Assembly: GCA_009760855.2 (NCBI GenBank) | Contig: WPIO01000002.1 | Coordinates: 13,510,001-13,574,000 of the forward strand | DNA: 64,000 nt | DNA from: Cristatella mucedo | Taxonomy: Eukaryota > Bryozoa > Phylactolaemata > Cristatellidae | Reading direction: 5' to 3' | In this document: in pieces, positions 1 to 12,900 of the stretch | Position numbering within the stretch: position 1 is the stretch's first letter | Layout: every line of letters begins with the position of its first letter | Translations under genes and position numbers: made by a program | The notes under the pieces: model-generated | What the model was told of the DNA's origin: nothing | The model's database searches: none | What the model saw: only the letters and a program-made list of their open reading frames with translations

Positions 1-18
1 AGCATGCCCGTGCTCTAT

Positions 19-387
19 CGAAAGGGAATCGGGTTAATATTCTCGAACTTGGACACGGAGATCGGTCCTTCGGGACCCATCGCGGCAACGAAAACGAACT
101 TGGTGACGCCGGCGCCTGTCCCGGGAAGAGTTTTCTTTTCTTTGTAAGGAGCTGACTCCCTGGAATCGGCTTGACCGGAGATAGGGACGTTGCATTTGTA
201 AAGCAGCACGGTTCTTGCGCTGTCTGGTGCGAAGGCGTCTGCCCTTGACAAACCAAAGGAAGTTTCTTAATTTTCGTGCTGGGCCGTACCCATATCCGCA
301 GCAGGTTTCCAAGGTGCACAGCCTCTGGTCGATAGAACAATAAGTACTTCCCTTGCTGGCATAGGCGAAATGGATTAACTCCGCCAT
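19..387 (-). other. Unrecognised minus-strand open frames, possible terminal exon
   Basis: Two overlapping minus-strand frames are open here: 387 to 34 starts at an ATG and is very Arg-rich at its end; 251 down to about 15 has a more protein-like composition (V-T-K-F-V-F-V-A-A-M-G-P-E-G-P) and ends at TAG near the window edge. No family was recognised, and no convincing acceptor or polypyrimidine tract precedes the second frame. It could be part of a gene continuing outside the window, or chance. Confidence 0.2.
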
Positions 388-599
388 TCTTGTAACTGCT
401 CTTTAATACTATTTTCTCAAACGCATTCCATCGGCTTCATTTTCTGACGATGTTTTCTCCTCACTGTTGATTATTTATTGATTAATCATTATCTTGTCTA
501 TTCTTTATTAAGCATTCTGAAATGCTCGCATTAGGGTCATCCCTACTAGGCAATTAATTGTATCAAGTTGCACAGCTTTTACCCAAAATGTAATTCATT

Positions 600-727
600 A
601 ATGTAATTCATTTATATAGCGCCCCAAGAGAACTTAATCTCTATTTAGGCGCCTCCGGGCTCGAGCCCGCGACCTCAGCCAGACCTTGGTCGGGGCGAGC
701 ACCTTAACCGATGGACCAAACCAGCTG
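600..727 (-). repeat. SINE family 1 copy (tRNA-derived head, L2-like tail)
   Basis: Read on the minus strand it has an A-box-like TGGTCCATCGGTTAAGG, a B-box-like GGTCGCGGGCTCGAGCCC, and a tail GAGATTAAGTTCTCTTGGGG. Further copies are at 4571, 13411, 42901, 45740 (minus) and 39326, 54340 (plus). It abuts a SINE family 2 copy. Confidence 0.75.
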
Positions 728-740
728 ATATTTACCAAGG

Positions 741-877
741 TGATAAGGTTCTCGATCTTCACTACCGAAGTCATTCGTTCAAATCCCGCAGTGGGCGATC
801 TTTTATTGCCAACTGCAAGCTGTGGCGGTAGCTGTTATGGCTCATGTGCCTTCATAAAAACAAAGCTCTTAAATCAG

Positions 878-878
<1 letters not shown>
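741..878 (+). repeat. SINE family 2 copy (tRNA-derived)
   Basis: It contains a degenerate B box (CGTTCAAATCCCGC), then GGGCGATCTTTTATTGCC and CTTAAATCAGCTA, as in the other copies of this family. The head is truncated against the neighbouring SINE 1 copy, giving a head-to-head chimera. Confidence 0.6.

Positions 879-879
<1 letters not shown>

Positions 880-937
<58 letters not shown>
880..937. repeat. (TA)n microsatellite
   Basis: About 58 bp of uninterrupted alternating A/T directly after the tail of the SINE 2 copy, consistent with expansion of a SINE tail. Confidence 0.95.
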
Positions 938-940
<3 letters not shown>

Positions 941-1433
941 GTGAAAGCGAGATACAATTGTCTCTCTTAATAGAACAGGCACACATTTGGAAGCCTAAGG
1001 GATATCTAAATACGCACTAGGAGGTTTTGCAATGCACGATCGGAATTCAGCTCCCGAATTCTAGACCTGTTCTCAAAAGCTGCGAATTAACGGCGCCAGG
1101 TCGATCTTTGATACACGCACAATCTTTTTATTTAGGGCAAACAGAGCGTTTTAAAAAAAAGTTGCAATACCGTTATGAATATTCCCTGGCCCTACATCAA
1201 CTCCAGACACAGATATAGAGCATCTGGGATAGAGGACACAGAGGTTAGTGGTTCTTCCGATATGCATGGGTCAATATGCTGGTAGTTGTGGCTAGTAGAG
1301 TGCCAAGTCGGTGCAGTTGGTAGCTGACAAGAGTAAAAAACTATCTCCATATTTATTGATCTAGCTGCTCAGATATCCACAGCAGTATTGGAGGAATTAT
1401 AAGTGCTTCCACTTTATGACTGCTAGACGCTGC

Positions 1434-1571
1434 CTTTACCTGACTGGCCGTAGCCACTGCTAGCATAACTTTACCTGACTGACCGTAGCCTCTGCTAGCA
1501 TAACTTTACCTGACTGACCGTAGCCTCTGCTAGCATACCTTTACCTGACTGGCCGTAGCCACTGCTAGCAC
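1434..1571. repeat. 35-bp tandem repeat, four copies
   Basis: Units begin at 1434, 1469, 1504 and 1539 with CTTTACCTGACTG(A/G)CCGTAG and end in TGCTAGCAT. The outer two share the GGCC...CCAC variant and the inner two the GACC...CCTC variant. Confidence 0.9.
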
Positions 1572-1879
1572 ACGTATGCATCTAGATCACTATTCAATTC
1601 AATAATGAAGTCCTCGCTCCTGCTCAATTGACTGTTCGCACACTCATTGTTCGTGGCATGGCAGATACACAGGAATTGTCCCTTTGCCTTTTAGTAGCCG
1701 GATATATCTAAATTAGCCCGGCAGTTTTTGAAATTCAGTCTTATAGCTACCGGCTCATTTCTTTGGCGAGTCTATACAAGCTGTAAGCAGAATAAGTTGT
1801 AAGCACACCACTTACCATCTCAAGCTGCTTCTATCACTAATTGTTGGAAGAATTATTATAAGGTGCGTGGACTGATGTT

Positions 1880-2220
1880 CAAGCGATAGCCATATTTAGC
1901 CCTTCGGTGTCTGCTTGTGGACCAGCCACTGATTTTGATTTTTTTTATTACTTTGATTTTGGGGGCTGCCCCACTGTGCCCACGTATGACCTCACGCCTT
2001 GGATGTAATTTTATTGCCGGCTCCTCTGATAAGAATATGTATGTAAGGGCAAGATAGGCAGGCATTGGTGCTTAAGTAGTTGGCTGCCCAGTTAGCGCTG
2101 TGTACGCCCGAGTGAGGGCGCATCCGAAATACAACTTCTTGGCGTGCGGATTTGTGCCGAAGCGCTCTGTCCGGTGTAATTCGTAGTGGCATCGTTCACA
2201 GGACCGCGTTCGTCTCATCT
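1880..2220. repeat. Diverged direct duplicate, copy 1
   Basis: Shares ordered blocks with 2680-3030: a TGTCTGCTTG block, GATAAGAATATGTATGTAAG, a GCGTGCGG(A)TTTGTGCCG block and a GTCCGGTGTAA block. It may be an LTR-like or promoter-bearing repeat; no coding sequence was recognised. A 96-codon frame at 2152-2442 overlaps its end but matches nothing known to me. Confidence 0.6.
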
Positions 2221-2679
2221 GAAGAGGTCTGTGATTTGGCCGCGTCCGAGGTGACCGTCAGCGAGACGGAAATATTGGTCAACGAGAAGGTTTCGGCCAG
2301 AGAGATGGCAGAGGTGAGCCAGACGGTGGTGAGCCGGACGTTGGTGAGCGAAACAAATGCCCAACAGACAGACCCGTTCGGTGAAGAGGGAGGCGCGATA
2401 ATAAATTGTGAGTCTGTGACGAGATTATTGGCGACGCTCTAGCGATGCCTTAAAGCAGGCGACCGCGTAGCTTACGTACTCATCAAAGGCCGCGAGCTCT
2501 CGCTGCTCCGAGCCTTCTTCGAGTGGCTGTCAGATAGCTTGAATTTTAATGAGGAAGTTCTATGCCTGCTGTTTTAATGAAAAGCCATGTTCACGTCGCT
2601 GCTTTGTTTTCCGATTTTGTTTTTTGTTGCCCCACTTAAGCTGCGATTTTTAGATCACGAGGGAATGCGGCCTGATGTT

Positions 2680-3030
2680 CATGTGTTTTTTGGCATGTTG
2701 TCACACTTCGATGTCTGCTTGCGGACCTGCTACATAACTATGGCGCTAGATTAGAGTGGTTACTCTTTGGTGCCTGTGAACGAACTGCCCTTTGAAATAT
2801 ATATATATATATATATTTATTCGCGCGTCCTTCGATAAGAATACGTATATAAGGGCCGATGGAAGAGTGCACAGGTAGTTGGATGCATAGATAAAGAAAG
2901 CATGCAGGCCCGAATAAGGTCCAGTCGAAATGCACCTCTGAGGCCTTCGTGGGCGTGCGGTTTGTGCCGGGGCGTTCCATCGGGTGTAAATCGTTATGGT
3001 GGCGTCATTCGTCGGGCCCGCGTACGTCTA
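2680..3030. repeat. Diverged direct duplicate, copy 2, with TATATAAG motif
   Basis: Second copy of the block at 1880-2220, with GATAAGAATACGTATATAAG and the same downstream GCGTGCGGTTTGTGCCG. A short (AT)n run has expanded at about 2797-2819. Confidence 0.6.
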
Positions 3031-4570
3031 AGCCGGAGAGGGTAAGCGGGCGTATCCGTCGTACAAGGTGCTTAATGCAGAGTAATTACGCGACATTGTA
3101 TGGTTCATTTATGGCAACCTTGCATCGTATACTTTTTGTGTAATACATGTTTTGCTGTTTTCCATATAGGTATTATTTGATCAGGTATACCAGAAACTTC
3201 TACTTTGGCCATTGATGGAGAAAATCGATGGAAAAAATCGACGGGCATCTCTCTTGTGGACGATTGATCCGCCGTTGTGCCCTAGGGATCTCACTCTCTC
3301 TCTCTTTCTCTCTCTCTCAGCATTCTTTCGCTTTGAAATTCATTAGGTAATATACATGAATGGCACAGTGGCAAATATAGGATGCATAGAGTGATCGGAA
3401 GCAGCAGCAGCTTCAGCGAGAGCCAGTGGGGGAGCAGTGAGAAGTGTTGGCAAATGCAGCAGAAGATGCAGCGGCGGTGCAACGGCGGCAAGCTAAATAA
3501 GCCAGATTGTGACTGACATTCATTATTTACGGTTTGTGAATTTTAATGGCAGGAAACCAATTATGCGATAATCTATGGCCGAGGCCCGCATAAAAGCGAG
3601 CGCCGCGAGATAGGCAGGCAGGTGTATTTTTAGAGCAGGCCCATGCATTTGAGCTGATTAGCCACCGAGAAGGTGTATCTCATGGCCGCCGTTGAACGCT
3701 TGTAACCACCGGCTGCTGTCAAACAGACATCTACATTATTGATGTGGACTTGTTAGGCTATGGTATCGGTGCTCTTTGTCGCTGCCGCTCTGTTACGGTC
3801 GGCATGCCTGCATACATCGATGCTGGACCTTCAAACCTTCCAAGAAAAGGTTCGTGCGAACTTTGCATGTTCTTCAGCTGTACGTGGCCATCACGAACCA
3901 GCGATGGATGGTTTCTGAACCTCGCCTGGCGGCTACTAGCTGTGGTCATTCGCAGCACAGCCCGTTTCAAAGCCTCGGTCCACCGCTTTCAGAGGAGATA
4001 TGACAGCTTCGGGCTAAAATGCATTCCAGGGTGAGACAAACCTGACGAGTTGCGGGGCCTCTCCGGCGGAGGTGCAAAGAACGGCAAGAACCGTGCTTCC
4101 GGTTTTCGGCAGCTTCGCGCTCGGGTCTTGTTACACGAAAGCGAGCACCTCCGCCTCCTCGATGCTCTTAGCGGCAATTCTCGGAGCTACAGAAAGCTCC
4201 TTCGAAAGGGAAGGGTCAGCGACGCGATTGCCAGCAGCTCGGTGCTGTAGGAGAGATTCTCAGCCGCTGGTGCCGTCGCTCGGCGAGCCGCCGCTACCCG
4301 GTCCGCAGAAGAGGAGCTGCGAGCGCACGAGAATTCGCGAGATTTATACTGCTTGTGCATAGAGATTAAGTCATCGTAGCGTGCATCCGACGCGGCTAAT
4401 TATCCTTATTGCACACAAAGTGTAGCAGCGGTGAAACGGTATATGCTTTCTATTCTGAGCTGCTTTTCATCAAGTATATGCCCGTATACAACCAAAGGTT
4501 CGACATAGAGGGTTGAGGGCAGTTGAAAACGACGGAGGCTTCCTTAACTATTTATGCAATTCCTTTGCAT
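3031..4570. other. Stretch with no recognised gene
   Basis: Contains a short CT run (3290-3320) and a GC-rich segment (about 4040-4330) open in several frames with no recognisable product. Nothing else can be supported. Confidence 0.4.
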
Positions 4571-4708
4571 AGGCCCTGAGAGAGCTTAATCTCTATGCGG
4601 GCGCTTTAAATATGCCGCGGGCTCGCGACCATAACACCGGCCACCAAATACATTCATCTTGACCTCCGTCGCAGGGCGAGCACCTATGCCACTAGGCCAA
4701 ACCAGCTT
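4571..4708 (-). repeat. SINE family 1 copy
   Basis: Minus-strand copy: GGTTTGGCCTAGTGGCATAG head, GTCGCGAGCCCGCGG and the GAGATTAAGCTCTCTCAGGG tail. Confidence 0.65.
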
Positions 4709-4709
4709 T

Positions 4710-6779
4710 GATTAAACGATGACTGAACGAGAATTCTAAAGATTACTAAATGCCATATCTTGGAAAATCCCTATAGCGGCAGACCAGTGTGTTACTTCCG
4801 CTGGCCCAATCTGAAGCATACATAGGCTAATTATCAACTTTGCTTTGCCGGTGTGTCCACTAACGAAGTAGAAGTGAGAGTAGACATTTGCACGACAGCT
4901 GGTCGTGTAATTCATGTTCTTCTCACAATTATCGCTTAAGCAACGAGAATTCAGGCCACTTCCACGAGAGCTGTACTCAGCAGGCAAGCCAGCCACCACA
5001 GGGTCTCACTTTTACTTCTCCCGCGGAGGCCGATCATAAGATGAGCGCCCGATGAGCGCTTCGAGCCGTCAGCCGTATATGCGTCCTCCTTGGGTCGACC
5101 CCTGATCCCTGGCCCAGTCTTATTGCTTCCGTTACCTGTCACTTGAGAAGACTCACTTTTCCGCGAAGGCTACCGCTGCTAACTACGTTCAGCGTGGCGG
5201 TTCGTCTGCAACTTCACGTTTGCCAAGTGTCTTCTCATTCGGAGAAGGTCTGTCGGTCACTCCCGACAGCGCTAGCTGGGCCTTAAGGACATTTGGATAG
5301 TCTGACGCCAGTTCCCGTGACGGAATTCGAGGGAAAAATTGCACAAGTCCTTGAGCATAAGCCACTGTTCACGAGGGTGCGCTTGGGTCACTGGTCATGG
5401 CAGGCGTTTTGTCACTTTTTCACAGTCTTCTGGGTACCGAGGGCACCGATTTTTCGCCATCGACCGCTACCGCTCGGCTCGGTCTACTCTCTATACTCGA
5501 GACCAAACCGAAACGCGCCTGCGGCTGCCAGCTGTGGTCGCTCAGCTTTTGAATGCTCGTTTGTTGCTGGCTATTTGGCAGTTTTTCACTCTAGTCCATA
5601 CTACGCCCAGTGCCGCAGGCGTCCGCTAGAGGCTGTACAATTCGTTGAGAGGAAGTCGCCGAGTCTCGCTTGTAGTGCGCGTGAGTCTGTGACTGAATCG
5701 GATGCGAGGCGATCCCTCGAGCAGCCCCTCTCGTCTTCGTAACCGAGGAATTTTCACGCCCAGCTCAGCTACCCACGCGGTTGTAAACGAGTTATTTCGA
5801 ACAGCCAAGCACGCTTTGCAGCGTACTACTCGTCTTCGATGGAGTGGTTCACACTCACTGCCAGCAGAGCGAAGAAGGCATCCGAGTTATCCTTCAAAGC
5901 GCGGGTACGTCACGTGGGCTCCCCACTTCCAACCCTTTGCGAGTCATGCTTAGCATGGTTTAGCTTTCCCGTGACCAAAGCGGTCGGATTTAGTGACTAA
6001 CTCACCCCCCCCTCGCTCAAGTAGGGGAAATTAGTCAAGCGCACACCAACAGCGGGTCGGCACAGCGGCCCCGTACAGCGACCGTGTACACCAACAGATG
6101 ATGAAACATTTATTTCATGTTTCATTTTCAAAGGCATTTCATCGGTCACATCTCTTAGGGTAGCAAGCGCGCTTAGTCCGCGCTAATGCTTTGCAAAAGG
6201 CAGACGCTCTATTTTGGCCAAGCGTGAGACCGATCCGAGGTCTAGGTCCGAGGTCCAGGGCCACTCTCAATATCCTCGTCGACTAGAACGAAAATGCAAC
6301 GTTGGGCCCGCCAAAATCGTCTTCCCCGTCAGCAAAGCTTGAACTTCGGTGCCGTCGGCATTCAATGAGCCGTCGGTATCCCATTTTGATAGGCCACCAA
6401 GGAGGAGTACCGAGCGCATGTTGCCGTCGCAGGCGCGCATACGCCTGGCGTCGTGGTCGCATGGGTCGCATACGTCCTGGTTGCCGAGTGATTGGATTGC
6501 TGCTTTTTCTACGTGTGGATACCGCAATATGGATGCAACCGTACGTTCAACGGTCCAATTTTGAGCGTATCAGAAAGCACTCTTTTGACATCGCGACTGT
6601 CGTGTGACTCAGAGAAGGAGAGCGATTCGGGGTCTGGTCTTGACTTTCACTTCCGGGTATTTTTCTAGCTATCCATTCGGATGGCGGCGCTTGCCGAATC
6701 ATCGCGGGAATGCACGAACAAGTACCCACCCGGAAGATGTTCCTCTTGCGCCAATCATCGTCGGCCGTTGGAGCGCCTT
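4710..6779. other. Gene A upstream region without recognised gene
   Basis: CpG-rich, with several open frames including 149 codons at 5293-5742, none with a recognisable domain. The frames overlap on both strands, as expected of GC-rich non-coding DNA. It includes the block at 6625-6705 that recurs in intron 1 of gene B. Confidence 0.4.
6625..6705 (+). promoter_or_regulatory. Block shared with gene B intron 1 (possible regulatory element)
   Basis: GCGATTCGGGGTC and, further on, TCCGGGTATTTTTCTAGC and TCCATTCGGAT occur in the same order and spacing at 43850-43930. The block starts about 155 bp before the TATA motif of gene A. It could be a conserved control element or a short dispersed repeat. 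Confidence 0.4.
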
Positions 6780-6785
6780 TATAAT
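6780..6785 (+). promoter_or_regulatory. Putative TATA box of gene A
   Basis: TATAAT lies 53 bp upstream of the gene A start codon in CpG-rich sequence, so transcription would begin around 6810 with a very short 5' UTR. This is inferred from motif and position only. Confidence 0.4.
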
Positions 6786-6832
6786 CATCCGGTCAGTGCC
6801 GCACACACATATCTACTGACGGTTACTCGGCG

Positions 6833-6928
6833 ATGAATCGCAGCGGTGGTTACTCGGCGGCGGTGGTGGCGGCGGCCGTCCTGTCGTGCGTGGGGGCGCT
6901 CGTGGCCCACGTGGCCTTTGCCCAGCCG
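6833..6928 (+). CDS. Gene A exon 1: start codon and signal peptide (residues 1-32)
   Basis: ATG at 6833 opens 32 codons. An Ala/Val-rich hydrophobic core (AAVVAAAVLSCVGALVAHVA) is followed by AFAQP, with probable signal peptidase cleavage after Ala-30. The exon ends CAGCCG before GTAAGA (phase 0). The ATG sits in a GCG context with no competing in-frame upstream ATG near it. The core VLSC is shared with exon 1 of gene B, which supports this as the true first coding exon. Confidence 0.75.
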
Positions 6929-9913
6929 GTAAGAGTGATTCGAGCTCGGCGCTGTGCAGCCCGGCCGCAGCCACCGCTGCTGAGCCAGTTTCAGAGCCAG
7001 CTTCGAGGGGTTGGTGGCGGCAGTTGCAGCAGCGCAATGTCGGGTGTCGACGTCCGCAGCAGCTGGCCACGATCCGCCGACACGACGGCGCGACTGCCGA
7101 TTTGAATCCGTTAGAGACCGGCTTCCGGCTGCAGTCGCTAGCCGGCGGCCGCACGTAAACGCCTGACGCTCGGCGGCATACATAGGAGCATGCCAAACGG
7201 CGTAGTTAGCTGCCGGTTAACTGGCTGTTCGGCGCACGAAACGAGAAATAAACCGAAAGTCGCCTAAAATCGGCGTTTCTGACGCTACCCAGCTTACCGT
7301 CATCTAGTGGTCGCGAGTTCGTTGGCGTGAATACCAATTACATACAGGGGATTGTTCGCGAACACACCATGTTAGCTATCTAACAGCATCCTTTATAGAG
7401 CGAGCGTAACGGCTCTCGCCGCCGCTTGTAGTTGGCAACATAGGTTCGCCGCTCACGGCAGGATTCGAAACCATGACCTTGGTCGTGAAGAGAGCGAGTA
7501 CCTTACTTCCTGGGTTATCGTTGCTCCAATGTCACTGAGGTGTAGAATCAATAAGTGTTATCCCCGCATTCCTCGCAATTACTCGCCAAGACAAACGCTC
7601 GGACTTAACGCTATACACCGACACCCACTAATGAGGAGATAACTAGCAGCGCCGGTTCAGGCGTCCAGCGGCTCCATAGAAACCTCGAGAGCCTCGAACG
7701 TCGCCGTAGCGGAAACTCGCTCCCTCAACCCCGAGAAACGTTCTTGCATCCGCCTCTATTCTGAGCGGCAGCAACCAACTGTGCCGCAGCAACCAAGTGG
7801 CAGTAGCGCGCGTCTGACGCGAACTGTCCGCGTCTCAAGCCATCTGCCGAACACCCGACTCCGAAACTCCTGTCGTCGACAGGTGATGAGGGTGCCTGGT
7901 CCGCTTCGTGCGTGGCAAAGGCTCATTCCCCCTCGTAGGTGTCATTGGCTGGCTGACTCGCTGCTCCGTTGACGCTCCGAAAATCGTGGCTAGCCGCGCC
8001 CTCAGCGGCTCGGGTGCTTCGGAGCACTGACACTTCGCCATCCGCTGACACCGGTCTTCCTAACTCTCTACACTCCTGAGTCACTCCGACTCTTTAAATC
8101 TGCCGCTTCCGCTGAAGCTGTAACTCCATAGAAACGGGTCATGATAGCCCAGGGGGTAAGGTGCATGCTCTTCAGGACCGAGGTCATGGGTTCGAATCCT
8201 GCAGTTCGCGGTCCTTTGTTGCTGACTGCGAACGGTGGTGATTGCCGTTAAGACTCTTTTGCAGCTAGAGAAATGACTATAAACTATAAACCTAAGCCTC
8301 AAGAATAAATGTGCCAGAGCCCTTATCTGGGATACAATATAAAACCTAAATCTGCCGAAACGTAAAGCAGTCGCTGGTCTCAAAAGCCTCACCCCCCCCC
8401 CCCCCCCCGCAGCAATACGCTATAACGTCGAGTGGTCGCAACGTCGGCACAGCGGCTCTCCTCCCCGCGCGGTAGGGTGTGTGGCCCAGCCTGCCTTTCA
8501 CTCTGTTATAACCTTAACTCTACGGGCGCGGCTTAGCAGCGGGAGTGGTCGGGCACGTGACAGCGCTCTGAGAACGATGACTGCTGTTGTTGCAGCACTG
8601 CACTGCTTAGCGCTGAACGCATCGAGAGGAACGCCCGCGAGAACGTGGCGCTCGCGAAGTCCTTGCCGCGAAATTGGGGCGAGCTGCACCCGCTAACGAC
8701 TGGAGCGACTTCAGCAAATGCGGCTCGAGCGTCAGAATCTGACAAGTTGGCGCGCAGCGTCGCAGACCAGCGTTAGGCGGATATAAGGAACGTGGTACTT
8801 GCAATCTCTTGTCGCGTAAGGTGGTGACGAAGTTGCTCAAAATTCTCAATTTCGACTTATCGACGTTTTTGAGGTTTCATGGCGGTGAGCTGACGAAAGA
8901 TTCAACTGAGAAACCGGTACCAGAATCTTTTGCAATCACGCAGTCGGTCTTTCTCGGATAACATACCGCAGATCTTTTAAGGTGCGTTCTTCGACGTTCG
9001 GTGACGCCATTTTGCTTCCTGCGGTTTAGCTAAAATAACGGGCAGAGTGCCTCCAGTTGCTCTGCACGTTAAATTAAGATTAATTTCTTGGCATGGCGAG
9101 GTGCTAAAAACTGACTCGTACGATAATTTTCAAATCAAAATTCAAATACATAATAAAGCTCTGTCAAGGTGATAGCTACGACTAACGATAATACTCAAGC
9201 TTTGCAGATTGACACGCAGCTATTTTCATCCGCTAATTTTAATTCATTTACAGAATTCCTGTGACACAACACAAGAATATGTTGATCTGTCACCGAAGTC
9301 CATGCCGGAATCTGCAATAAGGTATTTTCAAGGACGAAAGAAGACAGGTATATTCTCAAAGTGCACATTGAATGTTGATAAAAAGCTTGCCAAGCAGCAC
9401 TACGTTGTTGGCATGTCGGGATTTTTTCCACACGGTCTCTTTCTTCGACGAGCATGAACAGTTTCTTAGGAAATTAGTTGGACATTAAACATCCGAAAAC
9501 CTTAAGAATTGTCTGCAGATATATAACTTAACTTGCACCGATACCTTACATGCTTATTTGTAAATGTTGAGAAAATACGGAGAAGATCAGTCCAATAGTG
9601 AAGTTGTTATTTAGGGTATCGCTCAAAAGATTAGCGTATATCAGAAATGTGACCTGAAGTTCCGAAGATTTTCAAATAAAAAGGAAATTAGTAAAAACTA
9701 TTAGGCAAAAGCGTGTCTAGCCTGGAAGTAAACCGGAAGTAATATCTGCAAATAAAAATTATTTTCTGATCTCTGCACTGTATGCTGCTTGAGTCTCGAG
9801 TTGTTTCACCTAGGTATATCGAGGTAAGGGTTTGCTGCTCTTTAGTATAGCCTCTAGACTTTTAAGCAGCTTTTTTAAAGTGCCTATTTGTGCCTTGTAA
9901 TATACAAACACAC

Positions 9914-9954
<41 letters not shown>

Positions 9955-12900
9955 CTATGTATATCGAGCTCACGATACGGGTCATCCAATACATTTACCT
10001 TAATCTTGGTCATGGCGAGCACCTTAAAAACTGGGCCAAACCAGCGCGGCTGTGTAAATTTCATAACTTGGCTTAAACTTGACAGATCGCCGTGAAATTG
10101 CAAATATATGCGAGTTCAGATCTGCTCGCCACCACTGCAGTAGTTCGCTTCTGATTTTGGTTGAATATATGTTGAGCTATAAATGTCCATGAGTGCAGGG
10201 AATATAGTTTAGGACGTTAGTCACATGTAGAGCAAAACCTGTTGATGCATATGAATGTCAAATACTAGAGAATTAAACTTCCAATCCACTCTAATTTAAT
10301 GATACAACTCAGTCTTTACTTAAGAGATGTTTTTGGTGTTAAAATTTCTTGAAACTTTACAGTGCCTTGTTATTCTTATTTTCGCAAGCGAACACCACTT
10401 TTCGGAGAATAGCCAAAATTGTCTAGCTGCATAATACCGGCAGACTAAAATCAATGCCTATATGTAGAGATTTTGTTCAATTTAAAGCAACCACGTCATG
10501 GGATGGGATCTCAGGACGTCTGTGTCGATAGCTCTGTTATCTCGGCAGTGCCGTGCGCGTGCTTCGCATAGAGGCGACGAAGTCGGTTGCCTCTGCCAAC
10601 AGCAGCATGACCTCGTCAGCAGCTCCAAAAGTAGGACGCAGCCCTTTTATGAAAATGACTGAGCACATTAAGGTTGGAACTCACTCCCAACCTGCGTCGC
10701 GATATCTGATTTTTTCACATTGAAAAAATAAAAACTCATCTATTTATTACGGCATTTAGTGCCTCCTTGTGATTTTTCCTTTATGCTTATGCTTGTTGCC
10801 AATGTGCATGCGGCCACTAACCATACTTTCATGCTGACTCTGTGCAGGCCACCCCTAACCATGTTATTCTTGCTGTTTATTAAGCATGCTACCACTAACC
10901 ATTCGATCGTGCTTCCTTTGCAGCAAATGTAAAGCGCCTAGAAAGAGAGAAATTGAGCTCTCTGAGGGGGCTACATCAAATTTATTATTGTTACTATTAT
11001 TATTAGCACCTGCTAGCAGCTGACGGCGAGCGTTCGCACCGTATGCCAACTGCTACAGCTACCTTGTGGCCGAGCTACCTTGCTACCTTGCGGTACTACC
11101 GCGCAATCAGTCACCTATGGATGTTGGTATCAATCGACCACGTTTCTTCTTGGCCCAGCCCCAGGCACAAGACACGTGATTCGCAAGCTCGATAGCAACC
11201 GTCGGCTGGCTGCCTGGCATCCAGGGGAACAGTCGCTTGAGCAGGCAGTCGCTCTATATAGTGTATCTCCGTCCGTCACTCCACAAAGCCACAGAGACTA
11301 CGTGGCTGTTACCCAGGAGAGTTTTGTATAGCGCTCACACAGCCTAAGCAGCTTTCGCTACGCATGCGGTAGCCAAAAGACTTCATCTCACGAAACAAAG
11401 GGAAAGTGGGAAACATGGCAGAGTCAGAAGAGCAGTTGAGGTGGTGAGCAGCATGGAAGTAGCAGCTCAGGACGGCTGGGAAGGATGTGCCATATTTGGC
11501 AGCGGGAGTGTAGATGTCGTTGCATAAGAATTGTGGAAGCGAGTTCCAAAGGCGCTGATTTAATTCTGGTCATTTTTTTGGGCGCCCTATCAACCCCATA
11601 TCTTTTTCGAGACCGAGCTATCAATTACTATACTACCATGTCCTTGAACTTGCTATCTCCTTAGGTTAGATCATCTCATGATTAGACGGCGGTCAAAAAA
11701 ACAACAAAATGTACCATTTCCTCACAGCTTATGCTCCACCCGCGTGAAATGCTCTTTCTGTTATTATGCGGGTAGACATTTTGGATTGTCTTAATGACCA
11801 ATTGTTGGCTACTCGAGGGGCAAGTGATGGGCAACTTCTGTGCCGGAAGTACGTTGACGTGCAACCGTTGTGAAGCAATGACCACAGGCTTTCAGATCGA
11901 AATGCCTTCGCTCTTGCAGGAGAAGCGCTTCGTTCCGATTTGGAAGAGGTACCAAATAAAAGAGATGCCTCCTGTTTCCCGCGCCCCCAACTCATCCAGG
12001 TGCCGCACGTGCAAGGCGTCGACATCAGCGACCCAGAGTACGTCGTCGTCAATCGCTGCGGCGGCGGCTGTGGGAATTCTCTGAAAGCCTGCGCTCCCGA
12101 TCCAAATCAGACTGCGATTGTATCGATCGAGGTACGTAAAAAGATTGGCAGAGAGCGACGCGAATATTCTTGCGCGTCCGAATTTTCCTTGGGCGACATT
12201 GGAGCCGGCGAGGCGGTCCTTAGTGGCAAGTGGCAGTGAAGGCAAAACTGGAAGGATGGATGAGGGGGTGGGGCGACCTCTCCTCTGCCGTAGGGGCCTG
12301 CCCTTAGTAAGGAAAGATTCAAACAGACGTCTAGGCAAGAATTTTTTTAGGATTTGGAAAAATCGATTCACTTCCGCTGGCCTTTGGCCTCCGGTCACCT
12401 TCCGAGTGATACAGCAAGGAGAAGCGGCTGTGGGAGGCAGATTGGCTCGGCATCTGGTGACCGGCTCGTGAGAAGGCTGCCATTGCCATGCACTGCAATA
12501 AGGTACCCGGCGAAACCGACCGAAGCCAGCGAAGTTTACTCCGCAGCTATGCAGTATCTAGCCTGCCGCCCAAACGAAGTAGGGTTTTAAAAACACCGAT
12601 CATTTTTGTTGGGGCAAGATTGAGATGGATATTCAAAAATTTCTGAGTCGCGGCTTATGGGATTCGGGCAAAATCTGGCTTGAAAAGTGAAGATTCAAAA
12701 TTAAACCATGATCAAGTCAGAGGAAAATGACATTCTGCGTTTGCATCGGCACTCACTTGATTATTACGGAAAAAGGATGCTGGGTTTACGGTCAGAGACT
12801 CACCGACAGCTATACTTAAGGTGCTATAAAAATTTCTTGTTATTACTAGTATTTAAGCTTAATAAATTGGCTGCTTTATAACCACCGATCTTTCAATAAC

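Noticed and set aside
1434-1571. Possible CRISPR-like array
   Set aside because: Units are contiguous tandem repeats with no unique spacers, and the genome is animal.
2152-2442. 96-codon plus-strand frame with an acidic, Val/Ser-rich sequence
   Set aside because: It lies within and after the duplicated block and has no recognisable family, and copy 2 of the block does not conserve the frame.
5293-5742. 149-codon plus-strand frame upstream of gene A
   Set aside because: No recognisable domain, other frames in the same GC-rich region are also open, and there are no splice or promoter signals tied to it.
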